A stretch of 17,661 nucleotides of DNA from Candidatus Delongbacteria bacterium. Lineage in GTDB: Bacteria; UBA4055. Shown here one piece after another: positions 1 to 7,310 of the stretch. Below the pieces are notes generated by a model. It made no database searches. It saw nothing but the letters and a program-made list of their open reading frames with translations, and was not told where the DNA came from. The translations under genes and the position numbers were made by a program. The DNA is taken from the NCBI GenBank assembly GCA_003477045.1, contig DMTS01000163.1:3094-20754 (forward strand), in the 5' to 3' direction. Each line of letters opens with the position of its first letter. Positions within the stretch are counted from its first letter, which is position 1.

Positions 1-998
1 AAGAATCTTTCTCCGTTAAGATAGAATTTGTTCGCAGTTATCTTAAGATCTTTAAAGCCGAAATTGATGTCGTATCTGTTGAATTCGCTTTCCTGATTTG
101 CTTCATCAATTTTACCGAGATAGATCGAGCATAAATACAGATTCGGTTCTTCGGGCGACCACAGTTTGGGCTTTGTTATCTCAAAATTGAATTTTACATT
201 GTCGCTGTCGTATCGCTGAACGGTTATATTTTTTTTCTGCGAAGTGAGAACCGGCTGATTAGTGCTAAGGTCAATTATCTGGAAGTACGAATAGATATTG
301 TTTTCATAAAGAACCGAATCAGTTTCGTTCACCTTAATGAATTTATTATCGGTGATATTGGCTGTGATCTCTGCGTTGACTTTGCTCCTGTCCGCATTAA
401 AATAATATTTAATATCGGCACCTGAGATGAATGTCTGAGAGTTTATCAGAAGGTAAACATCTCTGAATATTCCGCCGTAATTTCTCCAGCCGTCAACCTG
501 CATTTCCGAAGGTATCGTATTTTTTGTGAGCCTGTTGTTAACTTCTATAAGAAGTGTATTTGTTTCTGAAAAATTCAGCTGGTTTTTATTCAGGTTGACT
601 TCAAATGAATTCAAGGACGAATGATTTTCAACGAAAACATCGTTTACTTTAACATTACATTTATAATTTATTCCATAGAAAACCAGTTTGTAGCTGCGGT
701 CGGATGATTTTTTCCCTCCAATAAAAAAATTCGTTCTGAAGTAAATGTTTTTTCCGGGATCAAAATTATCATAGGCTGAAGGAATGTATATGTCTTTCCA
801 TTCTTCTTCACCTTCAAATCTGAATTGCCAGTTTGTGTTCAGCGGGATCTTTATAGTATATTTGTTTTCAGGATAAAGGCCGGTAGCTGCATATTTTGAC
901 AGATCTTCCGGGTTGGAATAAAAAACTATTCCGTTTGCAAACTGAAACAATAATAAAATCAAAAAAATGGAAGTTTTTATCAGGAAACTTATTCTCAT
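1..998 (-). CDS. Secreted glycoside hydrolase family 2 protein (beta-galactosidase/glucuronidase-like), N-terminal part
   Basis: My translation from the ATG at 998 gives 332 residues still open at the window edge. Residues 1 to about 21 form a signal peptide (MRISFLIKTS then a hydrophobic run ending FANG). Next comes a GH2 sugar-binding jelly-roll domain with NTNWQFRF, then the family's hallmark DGWRNYGGIFRDVYL at about residue 160. The Ig-like sandwich domain follows, with its typical WSPEEPNLYL and the exit motif FGFKDLKI..NKFYLNGERF. The TIM-barrel with the two catalytic glutamates lies beyond the edge, so substrate cannot be assigned. GH2 enzymes remove beta-linked galactose, mannose or glucuronate from glycans; the signal peptide places this one outside the cytoplasm. 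Its start overlaps the DUF4301 stop (ATGA), which implies coupled translation. The family call is secure; the specificity is open. Confidence 0.88.
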   Translation of the reverse strand, partial: MRISFLIKTSIFLILLLFQFANGIVFYSNPEDLSKYAATGLYPENKYTIKIPLNTNWQFRFEGEEEWKDIYIPSAYDNFDPGKNIYFRTNFFIGGKKSSDRSYKLVFYGINYKCNVKVNDVFVENHSSLNSFEVNLNKNQLNFSETNTLLIEVNNRLTKNTIPSEMQVDGWRNYGGIFRDVYLLINSQTFISGADIKYYFNADRSKVNAEITANITDNKFIKVNETDSVLYENNIYSYFQIIDLSTNQPVLTSQKKNITVQRYDSDNVKFNFEITKPKLWSPEEPNLYLCSIYLGKIDEANQESEFNRYDINFGFKDLKITANKFYLNGERF

Positions 999-2518
999 TG
1001 TATTTCCGCCTGGATATCTTCTTTACAGAATCGTTCCGGTTTCAAAAGGTCGTTGACGGTTTTTGCAGGGCAGAATGTTTCTTCCGGTATTTCAACGAAT
1101 GCTGTTATCCAATCTGACATTGCGCCATTCCATAAGCCAGGAAGCTCGAGGGCCTTTATATCTTTTCCGTTATAGGTTTTTTTTGAGATGAAATACGAAT
1201 CTTTGTCAACAAAACTATTCAGGTCGAAATTGTCATGAAAATGATCTTTTAGAGAGCATACGATGTTCACGGGATTAAAATGAGTCGAATTAATGAATAC
1301 AGCTTTCTTTTCAGGATCGTTCATATCCACCTGCGACGATTCCACTATCTGAAGCGAAACGCCTTTTTTATTTTTCACGAAGAAAGGGCCTCCTCCGGGT
1401 TCTCCGGTGTTTTTTATCATTCCGCAAACCCTTATCGGCCTGTTAAAATATCTGTAAAGATATTCTCTTTTTTCAACTTCCGACATTCCATGGAGGCATT
1501 TGTCAAGATCTGTAAAAAGCTGCTTTCTCGACATGAATTTTATCTCTTCTATCATATCCTGACCGCAATTCTGTGAGTTATTCAAAAAGGAACGGATCTT
1601 TTCTTCGATCTCTATAAGATATCCGCAAAGCAGTTTGTTGTAATCATCAGAGACTATTCTGTGATCCTCGTGAACGATATTATCTATGTTCTTGATTATT
1701 ACAATATCACCGTTTATATCGTTCAGGTTTTCGATCAGGGCTCCGTGACCTCCCGGTCTGAATAAAAGCTCATTTTTTTCGTTTTTGACCGGAGTGTTGT
1801 CGATATAAACTGCAATAGTATCTGTGGAAGGTTTCTGGACAGAGAAATCCACGCTGAATATTTTTCCGGGGGCATACTCTCTCATGTCAGATATTATCTC
1901 TCTGGCTTTCTGAATATATTTTTCTGTAAAAGTAAAATGAAGCCTTACAACATTTTCCTTGTCACAGGTAAGCGAGATACCCTCATAAAGATGCTCTTCA
2001 AGGGCTGTTCTGGAATACCCGTTGTATTTTGTAAATTTTAAAAGAGCCTTTGGCTTGTCCGCATAATTCAGTCCTTTTTCGTAGAGTAGGTAATCTGTCA
2101 GAATTTTCCAGTTGGAATTATCGATAACGGAATCCAGGTCCATGTTATGAAAAAGGAAAAGGTTCTCAAGGTCCATAAAGAATGGGAATGACCTGATCTT
2201 TTGCAGTGTTGTTTTTGCGCTTTCGCTGACTTCATTATTGCCGGTCTTGATGAGATCGTTGAACATTCTTGTCGCAGCTCCTGATGCCGGAACGAATTTA
2301 GTAATTCTTCCCGCATTTCTCGCAAGTTTGAAGATATCCATATAATAAGAAAATTTGTCTTCAGGTATTACATTTATGCCTTTTTCAACAGATGCCGGTT
2401 CGATTATATCTGCAAAAGGGGCTCCTTTTTCGAAAATTCCGAGCTGCTGGTAAGCCTGTTCTTCGCTTATATCTCTTTTTCTGAGATCTTCAGTTTCAGA
2501 AAACCCGAATTTATACAT
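995..2518 (-). CDS. DUF4301 family protein, nucleotidyl-sugar transferase-like
   Basis: 507 aa, full length for DUF4301, a family found mainly in Bacteroidota. Family blocks seen: PASGAATRMF (77-86), PKALLKFTKYNGYSRTALEEHLYEG (156-180), RPGGHGAL (254-261), KNIDN (276-280), EPGGGPF (373-379), THFNP (412-416), LPGLWNGAMSDW (459-470) and FCPAKTVNDLL (482-492). No experimentally proven function is known to me. Several blocks look like UDP-sugar pyrophosphorylases: a glycine-rich loop with an Arg, PGGHG resembling PPGHG, NIDN, and a late F-x-P-x-K-T-x-x-DLL. A sugar-1-phosphate nucleotidyltransferase role is therefore inferred. No signal peptide, so cytoplasmic. The start is fixed by AAGGAGG (2531 to 2525) six bases upstream, overlapping the yfcE stop. 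It is 11 bp downstream of yfcE and overlaps the GH2 gene. Confidence 0.85.
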   Translation of the reverse strand: MYKFGFSETEDLRKRDISEEQAYQQLGIFEKGAPFADIIEPASVEKGINVIPEDKFSYYMDIFKLARNAGRITKFVPASGAATRMFNDLIKTGNNEVSESAKTTLQKIRSFPFFMDLENLFLFHNMDLDSVIDNSNWKILTDYLLYEKGLNYADKPKALLKFTKYNGYSRTALEEHLYEGISLTCDKENVVRLHFTFTEKYIQKAREIISDMREYAPGKIFSVDFSVQKPSTDTIAVYIDNTPVKNEKNELLFRPGGHGALIENLNDINGDIVIIKNIDNIVHEDHRIVSDDYNKLLCGYLIEIEEKIRSFLNNSQNCGQDMIEEIKFMSRKQLFTDLDKCLHGMSEVEKREYLYRYFNRPIRVCGMIKNTGEPGGGPFFVKNKKGVSLQIVESSQVDMNDPEKKAVFINSTHFNPVNIVCSLKDHFHDNFDLNSFVDKDSYFISKKTYNGKDIKALELPGLWNGAMSDWITAFVEIPEETFCPAKTVNDLLKPERFCKEDIQAEIQ

Positions 2519-2529
2519 TATGTGCCTCC

Positions 2530-3003
2530 TTAAACCGTTTTTAAAATGTTAACGACCGGTTTCTGATTTTCATTCAAAGTCATCATCATGAAAGTGTTGT
2601 AATCCAGATATCTGTTTTCGGTCAGACTTCCGGGATTGATAATGAGCTGATTTTCAAAGTTTTCAACAAAAGGGTGGTGCGTGTGGCCAAATATTATTAT
2701 ATCAGAATCACTGTATTTGTGACGCAGGGTTTCAAGCCTTACAAAATGACCGTGAACTACAGTTATTCCGAATCCGCTTATATCCGCTTTAGTTTCTGTA
2801 GAAAGAATCTCTGAAAGCTGGCTGTCATTGTTCCCCTTTACTGCGATCAGTTTTTTTGAGGTATTCAGAAAGTCATAGAACTCCCTGCTTGTGAAGTCGC
2901 CGCAGTGAATTATCATATCGGATATGGAAATATGCCGCATGATATTGCTGTTAAGCGAAAATCCTTTTGAAAAATGAGTATCCGACATGATCAGTATATT
3001 CAT
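2530..3003 (-). CDS. yfcE: YfcE/MJ0936-type metallophosphoesterase
   Basis: 157 aa, the usual length of this small calcineurin-like phosphodiesterase family. All metal-binding motifs are in order: SDTH (7-10), HCGDF (33-37), GNND (57-60), VHGH (83-86), GHTH (106-109), and the family's NPGS (123-126). Members bind two divalent metals and hydrolyse phosphodiesters; physiological substrates of this cytoplasmic subgroup are mostly unsettled. The ATG overlaps the ribF stop as ATGA, and AGAGAAG just upstream can serve as ribosome binding site. It sits between ribF and DUF4301 in one probable transcript. The symbol follows the closest well-known family member and does not prove the same substrate. 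Confidence 0.88.
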   Translation of the reverse strand: MNILIMSDTHFSKGFSLNSNIMRHISISDMIIHCGDFTSREFYDFLNTSKKLIAVKGNNDSQLSEILSTETKADISGFGITVVHGHFVRLETLRHKYSDSDIIIFGHTHHPFVENFENQLIINPGSLTENRYLDYNTFMMMTLNENQKPVVNILKTV

Positions 3004-3941
3004 TTCGCTTCTCTGTACTTGTTAATCTGAAATTTAGCAAATTTTATATCTTTTTCAACTGCTATTTTTAATTCCCTGGTAGAAGGGAACTTTTGCTCAG
3101 TCCGTATTTTCTCTATGAAACGGACTTTAATTTCTTTGCCGTATATATTCATGTCAAAGTCGAAGATATGAGTCTCAAGAAGAAGGGGAGAGTCAATGCC
3201 TGCTGTTGTCGGGCTGTGTCCGCAGTTTGAGACGCTGAAATATTCGGTTCCTTCAGCAACAACTTTTGTCAGATAAACTCCGTTGCCCGGAACAACTTTT
3301 TCGCTTTTCGCCAAAGAAATATTGGCCGTGCTGAATCCGAGCTCTTTTCCGATTCCTTTACCTTTTTCTACTATTCCTCTAAGAGAATATTCATATCCAA
3401 GCATAGTGTTAGCTTCATGAAAATTTCCTTCAGCAATGCAGTTTCTTATCCTTGTGCTCGATATTGAGGCATTCTTATAGCTGACAGGTTCAACTTTAAT
3501 CAGTTCAACGGAATGCCTTTTGCATATCTCTTCCAAAAGTGCGCTGTTTCCTTTTCTGTTCCTGCCGAAACCGTGGTTTTCTCCGATAATAATACTTTTA
3601 ACCTTTAAAACTGAAAAGATGTTGTTTTCATAAAACTCGTCAAATCCTGTTGCAGCGAAATCCTTTGAGAAATTTATAAAATGGATATAGTCCACTCCGA
3701 ATGATTTCAGGATCGACATTTTGTCATCTCTGTCATTCAGTAGTTTAAGGTTGAACTCAGAGTCGATAACCTGCCTTGGATGAGGGTAGAATGATATTAC
3801 AAGTGTACCCGATCCGTTCAGATCCGCTGCGGTTTTTAATCTGTTCAGCAGAACCGCATGACCTTTATGAAAGCCGTCAAAGGACCCGAGGGTAAATGAT
3901 ACGGGAATATTTTTTAAATCTTTTAATTCTACGACTTTCAT
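3000..3941 (-). CDS. ribF: Bifunctional riboflavin kinase / FMN adenylyltransferase
   Basis: 313 aa, normal for bacterial RibF. It phosphorylates riboflavin to FMN and adenylates FMN to FAD in the cytoplasm. The N-terminal adenylyltransferase domain has GSFDGFHKGH (19-28), FYPHPRQVI (51-59) and SSTRIR (161-166). The C-terminal kinase domain (about 183-310) has GKGIGKELGFSTAN (194-207), PGNGVYL (218-224), SNCGHSPT (238-245) and ETHIFDF with the likely catalytic Glu at 256. The kinase motif normally reads GFPTAN; here the proline is serine. No strong Shine-Dalgarno precedes the ATG. It lies 32 bp downstream of the SH3/TPR gene and overlaps yfcE by ATGA. Confidence 0.95.
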   Translation of the reverse strand: MKVVELKDLKNIPVSFTLGSFDGFHKGHAVLLNRLKTAADLNGSGTLVISFYPHPRQVIDSEFNLKLLNDRDDKMSILKSFGVDYIHFINFSKDFAATGFDEFYENNIFSVLKVKSIIIGENHGFGRNRKGNSALLEEICKRHSVELIKVEPVSYKNASISSTRIRNCIAEGNFHEANTMLGYEYSLRGIVEKGKGIGKELGFSTANISLAKSEKVVPGNGVYLTKVVAEGTEYFSVSNCGHSPTTAGIDSPLLLETHIFDFDMNIYGKEIKVRFIEKIRTEQKFPSTRELKIAVEKDIKFAKFQINKYREAK

Positions 3942-3973
3942 AATTCAAGCACTAATAAGCGATTTAAGTATTT

Positions 3974-6088
3974 TTATTTTTTCAGCTCGTTCAGCCAGAA
4001 TTCAGCTTCTGTTCTCGTGGTTATATCTTTCTTGGCCTCAAGCAGGTATTTTTTTGCTTCGGATTGTTTTCCCAGATTTATCAGAGCTTTTCCTTTTTCG
4101 AGATTTCCAAACCCGAACGGTTTAATTTTCGAGATCGAGATCGAAATTTCGGCATATTTGAGCGCTTCAGTGAAATTTTCCGAGAGGTTATAAGCCTGAC
4201 TTAGCCTTGCACAAAGAACATCTTTATTTTTGTATTCTGCGGAATTTTTGTAAGCCCTTTCAAGATATTTTAAAGCGTTGTTCACATAAATTTTCTTATC
4301 TTCTCCCTTAGGAGGTTTCAGTTCAAGGAAGTTCGCACCGAGGGCTTCGAGGGTCTTCGGGTCTTTGTTTTCGATCTCGACAGCTTTCTTCAGGAATTTT
4401 ATTGAATTTTCGTAATCTGAATATTTCTCCGAATAGATCAGACCGATATGGTAATACGCAAGTTCAGGTTTATAAAATCTGGCCATTTTCTGAAGATAAG
4501 AAAGAGCGTTTTTCGGATTCTTATCTCTGACTGTCAGTGCGCGCTTATAGTACATTTTACCTCTTTTTTCCTCGTCGCTGATCTTATCAATGTACTGACT
4601 TACCGCCCTGTCATCCTCCTGGGTGATCAGGATCGATACTATCTGGAAGTAGGCTTCATCGAAATCACTTTTTAATTCTATCGCTTCGTATAAAAGCTCG
4701 AGAGCATCATCATATTCTTCATCTTTCTTCAGACTTAAAGCTTCATTGTAAAGTGCGATATGCTGCGATTTTGACATTACTTCGCATGATGCAAGTTCTT
4801 TTTTCAGTCTTCCGATATCCGACCAGGTTGACATATACTCTTCGTATAGTTTATTATATTGAGCTTTGGTGATCTGACCGGACATCTCAGCTCTTACTTT
4901 TTCGAATCTTTCGGACTTTCCGTTCAGTTCATCTTTTATTGCACTGCATTTATCTTCTTCGGCAGCTTGTTCTTCTTTAGGAGGAAGCTGTATCGTTTTC
5001 TTTTCTTCCTCATCTTCATATTCATCATAAGTGTAAACTATCTGAACAGGTTCTGTTTCAATTACTCCAGCCTTAATGTTCGCTATAGTTTTCTTCAGTT
5101 TTTCGATACGGGTGGTGTATTTGTCAATATCCATGTTCGACTTGAAAACATCTTTTTCAAGGGATGTTATTTTCGCCTGGTATTCTTTTGACTCGAATTT
5201 GTATTCTTTGATTTTTTCTTCTACATTAGCTATATAATCGCTGAATCTTCTAGTTTCCTCGTCTTCTCCGGATCTCTTTTTTATCTTCAGATCCTCGATC
5301 GTTCTTCCGGATTCGTATTTACTAAGTTCCAGCAATGATTTTTTCATCTCAAGTTCACCGATTTCTTTATTTGTGCTTACGATCGAATTGTTCATCAGGC
5401 TGATCTGGGTGTCCATCTCGGATATCGCGCTAATATACTCTGTTTTTCTTCTTTCGAACTCCTGAACGAAGAATTCCATAGATCCCGTATCTTCGATCCT
5501 GACCCAGCCTGTACGGTATTCCTCCAGAATACTGTTGTATATCTGAACGAAATAAAAATTACCATGCTGCCTTTTTACTTCAAGCTTGAGACCGAGGTAG
5601 ATCTCATATTTGAAATCACTCTCCGGAAGGGGATCAAAATATAGTTTCGCAACATCTTTTATAATCCACGAAGTTGTGTTGAGATCGACATCTACGATCT
5701 CCTTTTCCTTATTCTTGGCATCATAATCTTCGCCGTAAAAAATGTCAATCATATCTTTTGTAGTAAAAACCTGTGCTTTGTTTAACCAGCCTTCTACTGA
5801 AGAATTTTCTCCTACGAAAGCTCTTACCTTTAAAAGCTTTCCGTCCCTGTCAAGCAGCTGTACAAATACCTTGCTTTCCAAAGAGGTCAGAGGCTCTTGC
5901 AGATCGGGTTCTTTATACAGGAAAATCTTATCTATCTTGATCCTAACGAATTCTACCATATCCTGATTTATCTTTACTGTATGACAGGTCTTGCCATACT
6001 GGTCTGTTACCTCTTTTGCGCTCAAGGATGATATAATTAAGATCGCAATTGTAATTACCAAATTATTTATAACGGTATTTTTATTCAT
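3974..6088 (-). CDS. Exported SH3-like / coiled-coil / TPR protein of unknown function
   Basis: 704 aa with no family name I recognise. Visible order: a signal peptide (1 to about 24, ending LSAK); two SH3-like segments (about 43-110, ending EGWLNKAQVF, and about 138-200, ending RTGWVRIED), each with the Gly-Trp-[VL] end typical of bacterial SH3 domains; a long charged coiled coil (about 207-340); an acidic linker (YEDEEEKK, about 357-364); a second helical stretch (about 380-440); and TPR-type repeats from about 442 to the end. This suggests an extracytoplasmic scaffold that binds wall peptides or proteins. That role is inference. A promoter sits upstream at 6139-6169. No good Shine-Dalgarno lies close to the ATG, only a weak AGAG. 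It heads the leftward operon. Confidence 0.78.
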   Translation of the reverse strand: MNKNTVINNLVITIAILIISSLSAKEVTDQYGKTCHTVKINQDMVEFVRIKIDKIFLYKEPDLQEPLTSLESKVFVQLLDRDGKLLKVRAFVGENSSVEGWLNKAQVFTTKDMIDIFYGEDYDAKNKEKEIVDVDLNTTSWIIKDVAKLYFDPLPESDFKYEIYLGLKLEVKRQHGNFYFVQIYNSILEEYRTGWVRIEDTGSMEFFVQEFERRKTEYISAISEMDTQISLMNNSIVSTNKEIGELEMKKSLLELSKYESGRTIEDLKIKKRSGEDEETRRFSDYIANVEEKIKEYKFESKEYQAKITSLEKDVFKSNMDIDKYTTRIEKLKKTIANIKAGVIETEPVQIVYTYDEYEDEEEKKTIQLPPKEEQAAEEDKCSAIKDELNGKSERFEKVRAEMSGQITKAQYNKLYEEYMSTWSDIGRLKKELASCEVMSKSQHIALYNEALSLKKDEEYDDALELLYEAIELKSDFDEAYFQIVSILITQEDDRAVSQYIDKISDEEKRGKMYYKRALTVRDKNPKNALSYLQKMARFYKPELAYYHIGLIYSEKYSDYENSIKFLKKAVEIENKDPKTLEALGANFLELKPPKGEDKKIYVNNALKYLERAYKNSAEYKNKDVLCARLSQAYNLSENFTEALKYAEISISISKIKPFGFGNLEKGKALINLGKQSEAKKYLLEAKKDITTRTEAEFWLNELKK

Positions 6089-6138
6089 AAATCTCTAAGC
6101 CGGAAAGCCTAACCTCCACCTTTATTATTCACAGGGTT

Positions 6139-6169
6139 CAAATATATTATCAAAAAACTTATTATGCAA
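6139..6169 (-). promoter_or_regulatory. Bacteroidota-type promoter for the SH3/TPR-ribF-yfcE-DUF4301-GH2 operon
   Basis: On the minus strand, TTGCAT (6169 to 6164) is followed by 17 bases and TATATT (6146 to 6141). Read as the Bacteroidota form, TTG is followed by 20 bases and TATATTTG, an exact TAnnTTTG match. The expected transcript start is near 6130, giving a leader of about 40 bases. A GGTGGAGG run in that leader lies too far from the ATG (more than 20 bases) to be an ordinary ribosome binding site. Confidence 0.6.
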
Positions 6170-6180
6170 TTTAAAATTTT

Positions 6181-7176
6181 TCAATATTCATACTGCCTGA
6201 TCAGTTCAATTGTTTTCAGCATATCATCAGGCACGGGGCATTCAAAGGACATTCTCTTCTTAAGAACCGGATGGAAAAATTCGAGTTTTCTTGCGTGTAG
6301 AGCCTGACGGTTAAGCTGTTTCAACATGTCATTCAGCCTTACGGTTTGATTTTTCGGAAGATTTATAAGTTTTAAATTATCGCCGCCATATGTTTTATCA
6401 CCGAATAGAGGGTTACCGAGATACTTCATATGAGCTCTTATCTGATGCGTTCTGCCTGTTTCAAGACTGAATTTTACGACCGAGAATTTCCTGAATTCCT
6501 CGATCGTTTCATAATTCGTCACAGCTTTTTTGCCCTCAAATTTCGATACTACGATCACCCTTCTGTCTTTCTGCCATCTCTGCAAAAGAGTTTCTATTTT
6601 ACCTTTATCTGGTTTAAGTTTTCCTATGCATATTCCTATATACTCGCGAGATGCGCTCTTATCGGCGAACTGCTCAGAAAGAGGTCTGTGAACCAGATCA
6701 TTCTTCGCTACGACCATAAGGCCTGTGGTATCTTTGTCGAGTCTGTGCACTATTCCGGGTCTTAACTCTCCATTCACAGACGAAAGTTCATCACCGAAAT
6801 GGAACATCAGCGCATTCACAAGAGTGCCGTTCAAGGCGGAGTAAGTCGGATGTACTACTAAACCAGCTTGTTTGTTGATAACAGCGAGGTATTCGTCCTG
6901 ATAAACAAAGTCAATTTTAATCTCCTCGGGGAGTATTTCATTCTTCTCCGCTCTTGGCAGATTGATCAGTATCCTGTCTCCTGGCGCAACAGTATAATTT
7001 GATTTTGTAATTTGTGAATTAACTTTTATATAGCCATTGTCAATAAGAAGCTGGATCTTGTTTCTGCTGATATTTTTTAAAAATGAGAAAATGTATCTGT
7101 CAATTCTCTGTTTTGTTTTGATAGAGGGAACTATCATTTCGATCTCTTCAAGTCCGTCAAATTTTTCGATATCCAT
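6181..7176 (-). CDS. rluD: RluD-family 23S rRNA pseudouridine synthase
   Basis: 331 aa, normal for RluC/RluD-type enzymes, which isomerise uridines of 23S rRNA to pseudouridine. An S4 RNA-binding domain (about 20-75, RIDRYIFSFL..SRNKIQLLI) precedes the catalytic domain. The catalytic loop is HRLDKDTTG (144-152) with the nucleophile Asp147. The other family motifs are NKQAGLVVHP (101-110), ETGRTHQIRAHM (239-250), PLFGDKTYGG (256-265) and RQALHA (290-295). The exact target uridines (RluD as opposed to RluC or RluA-like) cannot be told from sequence alone. The start ATG follows GGCGGGAAA, a weak ribosome binding site. A stand-alone gene: a promoter for the next operon lies just past its stop. 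Confidence 0.92.
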   Translation of the reverse strand: MDIEKFDGLEEIEMIVPSIKTKQRIDRYIFSFLKNISRNKIQLLIDNGYIKVNSQITKSNYTVAPGDRILINLPRAEKNEILPEEIKIDFVYQDEYLAVINKQAGLVVHPTYSALNGTLVNALMFHFGDELSSVNGELRPGIVHRLDKDTTGLMVVAKNDLVHRPLSEQFADKSASREYIGICIGKLKPDKGKIETLLQRWQKDRRVIVVSKFEGKKAVTNYETIEEFRKFSVVKFSLETGRTHQIRAHMKYLGNPLFGDKTYGGDNLKLINLPKNQTVRLNDMLKQLNRQALHARKLEFFHPVLKKRMSFECPVPDDMLKTIELIRQYEY

Positions 7177-7203
7177 TTTCCCGCCTGATAATAATTTACG
7201 CTA

Positions 7204-7233
7204 AATATAACAGATTTTGAATTAAATTGAAAA
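7204..7233 (-). promoter_or_regulatory. Possible promoter for rluD
   Basis: On the minus strand TTTTCA (7233 to 7228), 18 bases, then TATATT (7209 to 7204) continuing as TATATTTA, which matches seven of eight TAnnTTTG positions. The -35 box is poor. Its distance to the rluD ATG (about 28 bases from -10) is sensible. The region is AT-rich, so chance is a real alternative. Confidence 0.35.
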
Positions 7234-7245
7234 CTGTATTTTTCC

Positions 7246-7274
7246 TTGACTAATAATCGGCAAGAAATTATATT
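7246..7274 (+). promoter_or_regulatory. Promoter of the TPR lipoprotein gene
   Basis: TTGACT (7246-7251), 17 bases, TATATT (7269-7274), continuing as TATATTTC. This fits both the sigma-70 consensus (5/6 and 5/6) and the Bacteroidota TAnnTTTG box (7/8). A 12-bp palindrome CTTAAATTTAAG (7290-7301) follows in the leader, just before the start codon. Confidence 0.65.
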
Positions 7275-7310
7275 TCGGGCTAATTTTAACTTAAATTTAA
7301 GGAAGTGAAA

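Noticed and set aside
896..1576. Short plus-strand frames over the GH2 and DUF4301 genes
   Set aside because: They are antisense to coding regions with clear family motifs and have no ribosome binding site.
4859..5191. Phe-rich 110-residue plus-strand frame inside the SH3/TPR gene
   Set aside because: It is the complement of Glu/Lys-rich coiled-coil coding sequence, which yields Phe/Leu runs by codon complementarity.
7305..7310. GTG start two codons ahead of the TPR lipoprotein ATG
   Set aside because: It lies within the AAGGAAG ribosome binding region; the ATG at 7311 has proper spacing.
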